Below, one piece after another: positions 53,983-56,945 of a stretch of DNA of 64,000 bases. The notes beneath the pieces were generated by a model. That model was not told the origin of the DNA and ran no database searches. It saw only the letters and a program-made list of their open reading frames with translations. Numbering within the stretch: position 1 is the stretch's first letter; every line of letters begins with the position of its first letter. Origin of the DNA: Imbricaverruca yamaguchii (taxonomy: Eukaryota > Arthropoda > Thecostraca > Neoverrucidae). A program made the position numbers and the translations under genes. The stretch covers positions 1,444,001 to 1,508,000 of the forward strand of contig JAOTOL010001603.1 of the NCBI GenBank assembly GCA_034440575.1. The letters run 5' to 3'.

Positions 53983-56122
53983 CAGCAGGTCTTCTTCAGT
54001 TCCAACAGTGTCACCATTAAACGTGTGTCGTTCGGTTGTTTTTGTCCAATTTAATTTTTTCCAGACTACCCCACGTTTCCGCCGCTAGACGCAGTACTCG
54101 CTATTCTGTGCTACACTTATAGTTGTGTGTGTCCGGCATAAATATGGTGGAAGTTATCCGTCGGCTTGACATGTTCCGGCTTCATTCCCACCCCACTAGA
54201 TGTATGCCTATCCGTGAGGCGTGGCCTATTACTTTCTGTATTATTATCGTGTCGCAAAAAAAGTTCCTGGGAACTCTGCCCAAGGTGGTTCGTTAGACCA
54301 TGGCTCAGCATTGGTGTTGGTTATTTGACTGTTTTGATGCCTGCTCTGCCCTAAGCCATTTGATTTTTTGTCTTCTCAACAAGCCGATTACCGATAGCTG
54401 ATAGCCGATATATCAGTGGTACTATTGTTCTCAAGTTGGATCGGCATGGGATTCCTGTCGATGAATTTTCGGCATGGGATTCTTGTCGATGAGTTTTCGG
54501 CATGTGATTCCTGTCGATGAGTTTTCGGCATGGGATTCCTGTCGATGAGTTTTCGGTATGGGATTCCTGTCGATGAATTTTCGGCATGGGATTCCTGTCG
54601 ATGAGTTTTGCTGTCTATCTCTCCAAGCATCTCCATGATGCCTGCTTGGCAACTGGTTGACCGGCCATCATGTAACCACTTGCAGGACCCAAAGTCGGAC
54701 GGGATTTTCCACGTGGATCGCGGCTCCCTGGCCTTCAGCGTGGCCATCTACACCGCCTGCGCCACCATCTGCATCGGCATCGTGATGATGCGTCGCTACG
54801 TGAAGGCCTTCGGTCCCGGCGAACTGGGAGGTGAGACACCGGGCCCCCCGGAGGCCGGGCCTCCCCCGAGGCCGAGCCCTCCACGTCGGGGGCCTGCTGT
54901 CCCTGCCGGAGGAAGAGGAGGCCGGACTCTCCCCACCACAGGCCGGACTCTCCCCACCGGAGGCCAGCCTCTCCACCGGGGGCCGGGCTCTCCCCGTCGA
55001 GTGTGTGTGCTAATGCGGCACCTGGTGCGTGATGAAACTCCCGCGGATGGGCGCTAAATGACCAAACCTGGTCGATGCGCCCTAAAGCCCCAAATAACCA
55101 ACCAACCGAACCTTCTGCGGTGGGATTTGGCAGGCCGTGTTCACAATGTCAGAGTTCACAATGTCGTGCTCAGGCTGACGGAAGAACGGGCCTCGACTCT
55201 CCGCGTGGGGGCGGGGAGGGCTGAGTGGTTAAGGTGCTGGGCTCAGGTACCAAAGGTCCCGGGTTCGACACTAGCGCCGCTCAGGACATTTCCCAATCCC
55301 GCGGCCCACCGGCGAAACAGTGTGTGCGGCGCTATTAGTCGTGAATGCGCAGAAAGTGCGTCGTGAACCATCCAATGAACAAACAGACGCTCCATGTGGT
55401 TGTATCCGGCGTCATTGCATCAATTTCACAGTGGTGTTGTTTTATGCTGCCCAGCTTGTTTTTCCTTCGCTTTGGCATCACTGACTTGGACTGCCAAACT
55501 ATGCTTCTAAGTTTTATCTTTCCCAGCTGCGGAGTCCATAGGACGACATTAATGTGTTAAGTCATGGGACTTTCGTTCGTGTGTACATAGGACAACGTCG
55601 GTTGGCGATCACGCCATGTCTATACATTTGCTGTACTTAATCCGAATGTGCCATCGAATGGTTTGACGGGGGGCTGATACTACGGACGCCTGATGCCACG
55701 TACACCTTGTTGAATCGACGACCTTTGACCCGCACCCGATCGGGAAAGCCCAGTTCGGCGGCGTGGTTTTAGCCGAACGCTGGGCCTGTCGCCAGAGCAC
55801 CCACACAGCTCATTTGCCAGATATCCTCCCTGTTCGGTTTCTGCCGGTCATCTCGCGCCACAGTGAGCGTTGTGTGGAACTCGAACCCAATTCCCGCCAT
55901 GGGGGCAGGCTTCACGTGCGGCGCTGTCGACCTCTGCTCCATCTGCGACTTGTGTCTGTATGCCAGATGATGTGTGTACGATGTCTGTGTGTGATCACAA
56001 CGTTATTTCCGACAGGCTCGACGGGTCTCAAGTACGCGTCGGCCGGCTTCATCTTCTTCCTCTGGCTGGTGTACATCCTCTTGTCGTCGCTGAAGGCGTA
56101 CGACAAAATCCCGGGCTTCTAG
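13455..56122 (+). CDS. NCX: Sodium/calcium exchanger (NCX/SLC8 family), 14 coding exons, whole gene
   Basis: Plasma-membrane antiporter that exchanges Na+ for cytosolic Ca2+. Joining 13455-13962, 15260-15439, 21363-21501, 28736-28844, 40819-41000, 42562-42655, 43326-43473, 46850-47043, 48768-48912, 49551-49729, 51398-51548, 53469-53656, 54686-54830 and 56016-56122 gives 2,469 nt in one open frame, 822 residues plus TAG. Seen: alpha-1 motif [10 protein letters not shown] (99-108), a cytosolic loop with two Calx-beta domains (about 313-453 and 454-570), alpha-2 motif [10 protein letters not shown] (684-693), and the C-terminus KAYDKIPGF typical of the family. Known: the acidic residue in each alpha repeat (here E104 and D689) binds transported Ca2+. 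The protein is about 100 residues shorter than mammalian NCX1, mainly in the loop, and no signal peptide precedes residue 1, so an upstream 5' exon may be missing. The N-terminal half differs clearly from Drosophila Calx as I remember it, so an arthropod NCX paralogue is possible. Third codon positions are strongly G/C. Intron 12 is GC-AG. Confidence 0.93.
13989..14125. repeat. ~22-bp array (GTGTGCGAAAATGGCGCGG)
   Basis: About six units alternating GCGAAAATGG and GTGCAAATGG, starting 25 bp after the exon 1 donor. Confidence 0.85.
14215..14650. repeat. 38-bp minisatellite
   Basis: About eleven units of GGTGTCGGTGAAGAGAAGG plus ATGGTGTTGTGGTAGTGAA, decaying toward the 3' side. Confidence 0.93.
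15045..15195 (+). mobile_element. SINE family B, head diverged
   Basis: B box GGGTTCGACTC, the body ACATTTCCCAATCCCGCGG and the tail GTGTCGTGAGCCAACCAAT match the copies at 37571 and 55205. It ends about 65 bp upstream of the exon 2 acceptor. Confidence 0.85.
15260..15439 (+). CDS. NCX: NCX exon 2: end of the N-terminal membrane half
   Basis: Encodes residues 170-229 plus one base. The acceptor is GCCGGCAG|CC and completes the phase-1 codon to Ala. It reads [14 protein letters not shown], a membrane helix, then a second hydrophobic stretch ending [11 protein letters not shown] where the chain enters the cytosol. In mammalian NCX this position is followed by the basic XIP autoinhibitory segment. 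Here the following residues ([13 protein letters not shown]) are much less basic, so XIP-type inactivation may be altered (inference). The donor is CCAG|GTGAGC. Confidence 0.93.
15525..15575 (+). repeat. LINE 3'-tail copy
   Basis: GGTCGGATGCGTCCCTAAGC, then TCAAATAACCAATCAA. Confidence 0.6.
17670..18058 (+). repeat. ~370-bp dispersed element, copy 1
   Basis: Runs from CCTGTCATGAACGTGACC through TACGGGAAGCGCATCAGCGC to GGGCGGATTTCGCCC and CCAGGGCGTGTG. It is followed head-to-tail by copy 2. No open frame is shared between copies. Confidence 0.85.
18059..18422 (+). repeat. ~370-bp dispersed element, copy 2
   Basis: Same order of motifs as copy 1. It ends in a perfect hairpin, arms 18376-18387 and 18393-18404, loop GATTT, followed by GTCCAGGGTGCATG. 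Confidence 0.88.
18665..18770. repeat. 21-bp tandem array
   Basis: Five units of CTTCGCTGGCGATGACTTG plus TG. Confidence 0.93.
19042..19094. repeat. Two overlapping hairpins
   Basis: 19042-19052 pairs perfectly with 19064-19074 (11 bp). 19071-19078 pairs perfectly with 19087-19094 (8 bp). They share TGTA at 19071-19074, so both cannot fully form at once. Confidence 0.85.
19300..19497 (-). mobile_element. SINE-like element with tRNA head
   Basis: On the minus strand GCTCCGGTAACTCAGTTGG and TTAGAGCGCC form an A-box-like D arm, and GAGTTCGAGTCGCC a B box. A family distinct from A-C; the 3' limit is uncertain. Confidence 0.6.
19498..20305. other. No gene seen
   Basis: Intronic sequence without recognisable repeat or exon. 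Confidence 0.5.
20330..20600. repeat. Nested CCCACTACGCCAGCGCC array
   Basis: An 18-bp unit is repeated, then a longer unit containing GGCTGGGCCCCGACCTTC recurs at about 20423 and 20515. No splice sites support coding despite open frames. Confidence 0.8.
20860..21262. repeat. 15-bp minisatellite
   Basis: About 26 units of CGCTCAACACAGGGC with CCAATACAGGGCTG variants. Multiple-of-3 period keeps frames open on both strands. It ends 100 bp before exon 3. Confidence 0.95.
21363..21501 (+). CDS. NCX: NCX exon 3: start of the cytosolic loop
   Basis: Encodes residues 230-275 plus two bases. The acceptor TGCTTTTTCAG|CG has a good pyrimidine tract and completes the split codon to Ala. It reads [20 protein letters not shown] and continues through a charged helical segment ending [11 protein letters not shown]. 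This is the linker between the last N-terminal membrane helix and CBD1. The donor is AA|GTGAGT, phase 2. The exon is 100 bp downstream of a 15-bp tandem array. Confidence 0.9.
21557..21735 (+). mobile_element. SINE family A with ~20-bp internal insertion
   Basis: Full head and tail. The body has extra GAGGTAGTTAAAATGAGAA relative to other copies. Confidence 0.88.
22228..22390 (-). mobile_element. SINE family A with target-site duplication
   Basis: A complete minus-strand copy flanked by GGAATTATCTCGA (22215-22227) and GGAATTACCTCGA (22391-22403), a 13-bp duplication with one difference. Confidence 0.92.
22562..22620. repeat. (GT)n tract and 13-bp hairpin
   Basis: A short GT microsatellite, then arms 22589-22601 and 22608-22620 pairing with one mismatch around TAAGTC. 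Confidence 0.8.
22690..23230. other. No gene seen
   Basis: AT-richer intronic sequence. CATCCTCAGCTTTTGTG is partly duplicated near 22900-22930. Confidence 0.5.
23236..23305 (-). mobile_element. SINE A 3' fragment
   Basis: Minus-strand tail and body only, directly abutting a plus-strand SINE A. Confidence 0.8.
23311..23470 (+). mobile_element. SINE family A
   Basis: A full copy with tail GTGTCGTAAAGCCAATAGCC. With the fragment just upstream it forms an inverted pair. Confidence 0.9.
23499..23572 (-). mobile_element. tRNA-like SINE head
   Basis: On the minus strand GCCGCGGTAGCTCAGTTGG and TAGAGCGTCGGACTCTCGA resemble the tRNA-Lys/Glu 5' half, and GGGTCCGAATG a weak B box. The acceptor arms do not pair, so this is not a working tRNA. 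Confidence 0.55.
23712..23868 (+). mobile_element. SINE family C with perfect 14-bp target-site duplication
   Basis: The head GGCGTCGGTAGCTCAGTGG has an A box, and GGTTCGACTCC is an exact B box. It ends GAGTGCGTCGTAAAGCCACA. It is flanked by CCATGTAACTAGCA at 23698-23711 and 23869-23882. Confidence 0.93.
24319..24388 (-). mobile_element. SINE A 3' fragment
   Basis: Minus-strand tail GGTTGTTGGTTTTACCACG and CGCCAATCTCTCGC only. Confidence 0.75.
24780..25425. repeat. 50-bp minisatellite
   Basis: About 12 units containing CACCGTCTGATCTTCACCG and TCACTGCACCTACACTGCA. Copies at 24821, 24871 and 24921. Confidence 0.94.
25426..25750. other. No gene seen
   Basis: Mixed intronic sequence. Confidence 0.5.
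25752..25822. repeat. (GAGCT)n pentamer array
   Basis: About 13 copies of GAGCT. Confidence 0.95.
26040..26092 (-). repeat. LINE 3'-tail hairpin copy
   Basis: TTTAGGGCGCATCGACTAC, then TGGTCATGCAGCGCCC. Confidence 0.75.
26518..26556 (+). pseudogene. Partial synonymous copy of NCX exon 4
   Basis: Thirteen codons read [13 protein letters not shown], identical in protein to codons 3-15 of exon 4 (28743-28781). The four base differences (CAC/CAT, TCG/TCA, CTC/CTG, ATC/ATA) are all third-position and synonymous. The match stops right after GGC, and the 24-bp minisatellite begins there. No convincing splice acceptor precedes it and the 3' half of the exon is absent. It is either a broken exon duplicate or one side of the duplication that seeded the array between the two copies. 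Synonymous-only change suggests past constraint, but the stretch is short. Confidence 0.75.
26557..28010. repeat. 24-bp minisatellite
   Basis: About 60 units of GATGTGTGTAGCTGGCGTG plus TGGCT or TGACT. It starts at the broken exon 4 copy and passes into a 65-bp higher-order unit. The multiple-of-3 period gives long [14 protein letters not shown] frames. Confidence 0.96.
28011..28735. repeat. 65-bp array carrying exon 4 splice acceptors
   Basis: GTGCCCGGTAGGCTGGTG, the exon 4 3' splice site plus first exon bases, recurs at 28017, 28093, 28206, 28271, 28336, 28401, 28466, 28531, 28595 and 28660 before the real site at 28725. Spacing is 64-65 bp except the first two gaps. Some copies have GGCAG and one has CAGCAG; the 28531 copy lacks one G. 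Confidence 0.93.
28736..28844 (+). CDS. NCX: NCX exon 4: loop segment before CBD1
   Basis: Encodes residues 276-312. The acceptor is GCCCGGTAG|G and completes a Lys codon. The peptide [20 protein letters not shown] corresponds to the family's conserved SRAxYRIQATRLMTG segment, followed by [16 protein letters not shown]. The donor is CAG|GTGAGA, phase 0. The 3' splice site and first 7 exon bases are the last unit of a 65-bp tandem array, so ten near-identical acceptors lie upstream. Confidence 0.92.
30635..30990. repeat. (TA)n / (TATG)n microsatellite
   Basis: Long TA runs followed by TATGTATG repeats. Confidence 0.97.
31305..31540. repeat. 24-bp minisatellite
   Basis: Nine units of CATGTGTCTGCTGGCGGCGG plus CCAG, one truncated. 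Confidence 0.95.
32975..33052. repeat. 13-bp GC-rich array
   Basis: Five to six units of GCCCCGCGCCTTC. Confidence 0.93.
33865..34015. repeat. 18-bp minisatellite
   Basis: Eight units of CAGGTCGGACACCGGTGT. Each contains the palindrome ACACCGGTGT. Confidence 0.93.
34380..34770. repeat. Degenerate ~55-bp array
   Basis: GATGGTGTAAGGTGTTTGAT and GTATTGTTTGGTGAT recur with heavy divergence. Confidence 0.6.
36285..36775. repeat. 38-bp minisatellite
   Basis: Thirteen units of GGCGGGGTGTGGGCGGACT plus GTCCTGTAGAGTACACTGA, very homogeneous. Confidence 0.96.
37185..37242 (+). repeat. LINE 3'-tail copy
   Basis: GAGCGCTGTATGGCCAAC, then CGATGCTCCCC and GAAATAACCAACGAACC. Confidence 0.65.
37571..37752 (-). 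mobile_element. SINE family B with perfect 15-bp target-site duplication
   Basis: On the minus strand the head GGCCGAGTGGTTAAGGTGTC is Ser/Leu tRNA-like, with B box GGTTCGACCC. The tail is the reverse of TTGGTTGGTTCACGACACAC. Flanks at 37556-37570 and 37753-37767 are identical (GTGGGCATGGCGCGT). Confidence 0.94.
37860..37978. repeat. 21-bp GC-rich array
   Basis: Five units of GCAGCCGAAGGCGGCGCGTGG. Confidence 0.92.
38228..38335. repeat. (TA)n microsatellite
   Basis: TA run with GATATAGATA and TATG interruptions. Confidence 0.97.
38690..38895. repeat. Degenerate TGTGTTTGTG array
   Basis: GTGTTTGTGTGAGCACTAC and similar words recur irregularly. Confidence 0.6.
38954..38979. repeat. Perfect 11-bp hairpin
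   Basis: Arms 38954-38964 and 38969-38979, loop GAGG. Confidence 0.85.
39215..39690. repeat. 33-bp minisatellite with inverted core
   Basis: About 14 units of GTGTCAGCCCGACCTGTCAG plus CAGGTCGGCGCCT. Each contains CGACCTGTCAGCAGGTCG, a 7-bp-arm hairpin. The same unit recurs in intron 6. Confidence 0.95.
39750..40085. repeat. Second 33-bp minisatellite
   Basis: Nine units of TATTATAGGGCTGATGAAC plus TGTGAAGTGGTCAG, unrelated to the preceding array, decaying through about 40180. Confidence 0.95.
40186..40790. other. No gene seen
   Basis: Mixed sequence ending in a GATGATGATG-rich stretch about 30-80 bp upstream of the exon 5 acceptor. Confidence 0.5.
40819..41000 (+). CDS. NCX: NCX exon 5: first half of CBD1
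   Basis: Encodes residues 313-372 plus two bases. The acceptor is GCGCATCAG|GTG. It reads [20 protein letters not shown], then NAIFEF and [14 protein letters not shown], the opening beta strands of a Calx-beta domain. The glutamate in IFEF lines up with a Ca2+ ligand of mammalian CBD1 (alignment from memory). The donor is TGCAG|GTCAGTG, phase 2. That donor motif recurs several times in the next 250 bp of intron. Confidence 0.92.
41001..41245. repeat. Donor-like AGGTCAGTG repeats
   Basis: Copies of the exon 5 donor word (AGGTCAGTG and AGGTGAGTG) recur near 41033, 41080, 41127, 41166 and 41177 with irregular spacing. Confidence 0.65.
41745..41830 (+). mobile_element. LINE 3'-region fragment
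   Basis: GTTCAGCTTTCCAGCAGATG and TAAAGTTGTAT...GTTACAT match the sequence around and after the stop of the LINE at 11340-11400. Confidence 0.6.
42296..42347 (+). repeat. LINE 3'-tail hairpin copy
   Basis: GGGCGCTGCATGACTGATG, then AGTCGATGCGCTCCTAAG. Confidence 0.75.
42414..42490. promoter_or_regulatory. Cluster of three TGACGTCA palindromes
   Basis: TGACGTCA, the full CRE/ATF word, at 42414-42421, 42466-42473 and 42483-42490, ending 71 bp upstream of exon 6. The word is also seen elsewhere in the window, so function is doubtful. Confidence 0.3.
42562..42655 (+). CDS. NCX: NCX exon 6: central CBD1
   Basis: Encodes residue 373 (completed codon) to 404. The acceptor is TGCCCTACAG|G. It reads [14 protein letters not shown], then [13 protein letters not shown], matching the conserved Calx-beta pattern (R)TxDGTA...DY...VxFxPGE. 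The donor is CAG|GTGAGC, phase 0. A 33-bp tandem array begins about 10 bp into the intron. Confidence 0.92.
42668..42800. repeat. 33-bp array, same family as 39215
   Basis: Four units of CTCGACCTGTCAGTAGGCC and GGCGCCTGAGTCAG, starting about 12 bp after the exon 6 donor. Confidence 0.9.
42950..43130. repeat. (TA)n(TG)n(CG-TG) microsatellite
   Basis: TA run, then GT run, then GTGCGTGTGCGC, a potential Z-DNA tract. Confidence 0.97.
43225..43285 (-). mobile_element. tRNA-Thr-like fragment
   Basis: The minus strand reads GTAACACGTTGGTCGCTGG and GGTTCGATTCCAGCC, an exact B box with a TGT-type anticodon side. The 5' half is missing. It ends about 40 bp before the exon 7 acceptor. Confidence 0.6.
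43326..43473 (+). CDS. NCX: NCX exon 7: Ca2+-binding end of CBD1
   Basis: Encodes residues 405-453 plus one base. The acceptor is GGCCGGCAG|GTG. It reads [20 protein letters not shown] and ends MEITILNDD. These are the two acidic loops that bind regulatory Ca2+ in NCX. Against mammalian CBD1 from memory, the DDD triplet is NDN here and FDDD is LNDD. Several ligands are kept (D, E and E in NDNQWEPDE) and some are Asn, so Ca2+ affinity may be lowered (inference). The donor is GACG|GTGAGC, phase 1. Confidence 0.92.
43474..46849 (+). other. NCX intron 7 (phase 1)
   Basis: GT-AG, 3.4 kb, half of it the 23-bp array. 45605-46849 has no gene but is rich in CATCACC-type words. Confidence 0.88.
44015..45600. 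repeat. 23-bp minisatellite with palindromic core
   Basis: About 68 units of ACATTGTCCGGTGTGTGG plus TACGG, with TTCCGAGTCTAGTGC variants. Each standard unit contains GGACATTGTCC, an 11-bp palindrome. Confidence 0.96.
46850..47043 (+). CDS. NCX: NCX exon 8: first half of CBD2
   Basis: Encodes residues 454-518. The acceptor is TCGTCGACAG|AG and completes a Glu codon. It reads [20 protein letters not shown], then [19 protein letters not shown], ending [17 protein letters not shown]. This aligns with the opening of mammalian CBD2. The donor is GAG|GTGAGC, phase 0. The last 45-57 exon bases plus the donor are repeated 13 more times downstream at 75-76 bp intervals. I take the first donor as the used one because reading on in frame meets TGA at 47197-47199. 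Confidence 0.9.
47044..48048 (+). repeat. 76-bp array of exon 8 3' ends with donors
   Basis: GAG|GT junctions start at 47041 (real), then 47117, 47193, 47269, 47345, 47420, 47496, 47572, 47647, 47723, 47799, 47875, 47951 and 48027. Spacing is 76 bp, twice 75. Each unit has the exon end encoding [15 protein letters not shown] (45 nt) and 30-31 nt running GTGAGC...CCGGCAAG. The two 1-base indels fall only in the intron-like part. Donors are GTGAGC, GTGAGT or GTGGGT. Confidence 0.95.
48655..48692 (+). repeat. LINE 3'-tail copy, short
   Basis: GATGTCGACGCGCCCTTAAG, then CTCCAATCCACC. Confidence 0.5.
48768..48912 (+). CDS. NCX: NCX exon 9: second half of CBD2
   Basis: Encodes residues 519-566 plus one base. 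The acceptor is ATCTGCCGGCAG|ACG. It was chosen because [18 protein letters not shown] aligns without a gap to the CBD2 strand of NCX1, while the earlier AAACAG at about 48711 would add unrelated residues. It reads [16 protein letters not shown] and ends TAVTIISDD, the second acidic loop. The donor is ACA|GTGAGT, phase 1. A pentamer array starts about 20 bp into the intron. Confidence 0.88.
48930..49215. repeat. (GACTC)n pentamer array
   Basis: About 50 copies of GACTC/GACCC, beginning about 20 bp after the exon 9 donor. Confidence 0.96.
49288..49360. repeat. 10-bp ACCTGAGCTG array
   Basis: Seven copies. One more copy (TGACCTGAGCTG) lies beyond the SINE at 49525-49536, so the SINE interrupted the array. 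Confidence 0.88.
49361..49524 (+). mobile_element. SINE family A near exon 10
   Basis: A full copy from TGGGGACGAATAGCCTAGGG to GTCGTAAAAACTAATAACC, inserted in the 10-bp array and ending about 25 bp before the exon 10 acceptor. Confidence 0.92.
49551..49729 (+). CDS. NCX: NCX exon 10: end of loop and first helix of the C-terminal half
   Basis: Encodes residues 567-626. The acceptor is GATCGACAG|AC. It reads [14 protein letters not shown], then [14 protein letters not shown] [14 protein letters not shown] (exact text [14 protein letters not shown]), then [13 protein letters not shown]. These are the family's SWREQFxEAxTV and [12 protein letters not shown] signatures. The acidic stretch between them in NCX1 is replaced by [10 protein letters not shown]. 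The donor is AAG|GTGGGT, phase 0. A SINE ends 25 bp upstream of the acceptor. Confidence 0.92.
49730..51397 (+). other. NCX intron 10 (phase 0)
   Basis: GT-AG. 49730-50495 is ordinary sequence without a gene. The rest is homopolymer-rich. Confidence 0.85.
50496..51380. other. Homopolymer-rich, probable assembly or read artefact
   Basis: Runs of T, A, C and G up to more than 20 bases, with C runs dominating and A/G blocks between. No repeating unit or gene is visible. Open frames here are poly-Pro/poly-Gly by-products. Confidence 0.75.
51398..51548 (+). CDS. NCX: NCX exon 11: C-terminal membrane helices
   Basis: Encodes residues 627-676 plus one base. The acceptor is GTCCGGCAG|ATC. It reads [20 protein letters not shown], then a hydrophobic helix and [18 protein letters not shown], a well-conserved NCX segment leading into alpha-2. 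The donor is ACAG|GTCAGC, phase 1. The exon is clean, while both flanking introns contain suspicious homopolymer runs. Confidence 0.93.
52856..53027 (+). mobile_element. SINE family A
   Basis: A full copy. The tail has an extra CGCAAAACC. Confidence 0.9.
53033..53185 (+). mobile_element. SINE family A, diverged
   Basis: Head-to-tail with the previous copy. B box GGGTTCTTGTCCC is mutated; the tail is GAGTCGTAGCACCGATAAG. Confidence 0.85.
53280..53312. repeat. (CCCCT)n tract
   Basis: Five to six CCCCT copies. Confidence 0.85.
53320..53382 (-). repeat. LINE 3'-tail hairpin copy
   Basis: TTGGTTGGTTATTGGGG, then GGGGCGCATCGAC and GGTCATGCAGCGCCC. Confidence 0.8.
53469..53656 (+). CDS. NCX: NCX exon 12: alpha-2 repeat
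   Basis: Encodes residues 677-739. The acceptor is CGACCGCAG|CC. It reads [18 protein letters not shown], the alpha-2 signature with D689, then [20 protein letters not shown]. Ion-binding side chains of the family (T/S in GTS, D, N in NITGSN) are present. The invariant-looking Lys of FASK is Arg. The donor is CAG|GCGAGT, a GC donor with an otherwise near-perfect consensus, phase 0. Confidence 0.93.
53860..53982. repeat. (TA)n/(TATG)n microsatellite
   Basis: TATGTATA repeats grading into TA. Confidence 0.97.
54440..54612. repeat. 28-bp minisatellite
   Basis: Six units of TCGGCATGGGATTCCTGTC plus GATGAGTTT. Confidence 0.94.
54686..54830 (+). CDS. NCX: NCX exon 13: penultimate membrane helix
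   Basis: Encodes residues 740-787 plus one base. The acceptor is CCACTTGCAG|GAC. It reads [20 protein letters not shown], then a hydrophobic helix and [16 protein letters not shown], matching the family's GxLAFSV...RRRPxIGGELGG region. The donor is GGAG|GTGAGA, phase 1. Confidence 0.92.
55045..55105 (+). repeat. LINE 3'-tail hairpin copy
   Basis: GGGCGCTAAATGACC, then GGTCGATGCGCCCTAAAGCC and CCAAATAACCAACCAACC; the clearest copy. Confidence 0.85.
55205..55386 (+). mobile_element. SINE family B
   Basis: The head GGGCTGAGTGGTTAAGGTGC is Ser/Leu-tRNA-like, with B box GGGTTCGACAC. The tail is AGTGCGTCGTGAACCATCC. Confidence 0.92.
56016..56122 (+). CDS. NCX: NCX exon 14: last helix and stop
   Basis: Encodes residues 788-822 and TAG at 56120-56122. 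The acceptor is TTATTTCCGACAG|GC. It reads [20 protein letters not shown], then [15 protein letters not shown], ending in the conserved Gly-Phe of NCX proteins. I saw no AATAAA within the next kilobase, so the 3' end of the mRNA is not placed. Confidence 0.93.
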
Positions 56123-56370
56123 ACGTCTACCGTCGCTGCTGAGGCGTCTCCCCGTCAGAGCTCTCAGTGTCCGGCCTCCGGCACGTGTTGACTCCCTGCG
56201 AGTTGACTCCCTCGGTCCCCCAGCACCGAGGGAGGGGTCCCTACATCCTTGGCGGTGCGCGGCTGACCCAATTCGTGCACCGTGTGAGGCGTGACGCCGG
56301 CTCGTGCTGCCGCAATTCCCGGTCGTGCCCGGCGGCGCTTTTGTCCCGGGACAGCAGCGCCAATCAGCGG
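56123..56370 (+). other. NCX 3' flank / 3' UTR
   Basis: Follows the TAG. No polyadenylation signal seen close by. Confidence 0.5.
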
Positions 56371-56371
56371 T

Positions 56372-56518
56372 GTGCACCGTGACACCGCCACCCGCGCGGC
56401 AATCTCCCGCCGTGCGACGCGGTCGTGATACCGCCACCCGCGCGGCAATCTCCCGCCGTGCGACGTCGTCGTGATACCACCTCCCGCGCGGCAATCTCCC
56501 GCCGTGCGACGCCGTCGG
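56372..56518. repeat. 46-bp array
   Basis: Three units with CCCGCGCGGCAATCTCCCGC at 56391, 56437 and 56483. Confidence 0.93.
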
Positions 56519-56692
56519 GAACGCTGCCCGTCCGCCGGGAAGCCGGTGTGTGTTCGGGGCCGGCCGGGCCGAGATGGGCGGCCGCAGCTTTCGGCCAGAC
56601 GTGAGGAGAAGCCTCGAGTGTTGTGGTGTTGTCGACAGCTTTGCCAGCTTCGGTCAGACCTTGTGTCGATGATTCGCTGTGTGACGGGCGTG

Positions 56693-56945
56693 TTTGAAGT
56701 GTGTATTGCGCTGCGTGGTGGATGTGTTTTAAGTGTGTATTGCGCTGCGTGGTGGGTGTGTTTGAGGTGTGTATTGCGCTGTGTGAGGGGCGTGTGTGAA
56801 GTGCATATTGCGCTGCGTGCCGGGTGTGTTTGAAGTGTGTATTGCGTTGTGTGACGGATGTGTGTGAAGTGTGTGCTGGGCTGCGTGCCGGGTGTGTATG
56901 AAGTGCGTATTGCGCTGCGTGCCGAGTGTGTATGTGTGTGTGCAG
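56693..56945. repeat. 34-bp minisatellite
   Basis: Seven units of GTGTATTGCGCTGCGTGG plus TGGGTGTGTTTGAA. Confidence 0.93.

Larger units (their letters stand above)
53657..54685 (+). other. NCX intron 12 (phase 0), GC-AG
   Basis: Donor CAG|GCGAGT, acceptor TTGCAG. Contains a TA/TATG microsatellite and a 28-bp array. Confidence 0.88.
54831..56015 (+). other. NCX intron 13 (phase 1)
   Basis: GT-AG. Begins with a GCCGGACTCTCCCCACC degenerate repeat (54838-54995). 55390-56015 has nothing recognisable. Confidence 0.88.
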
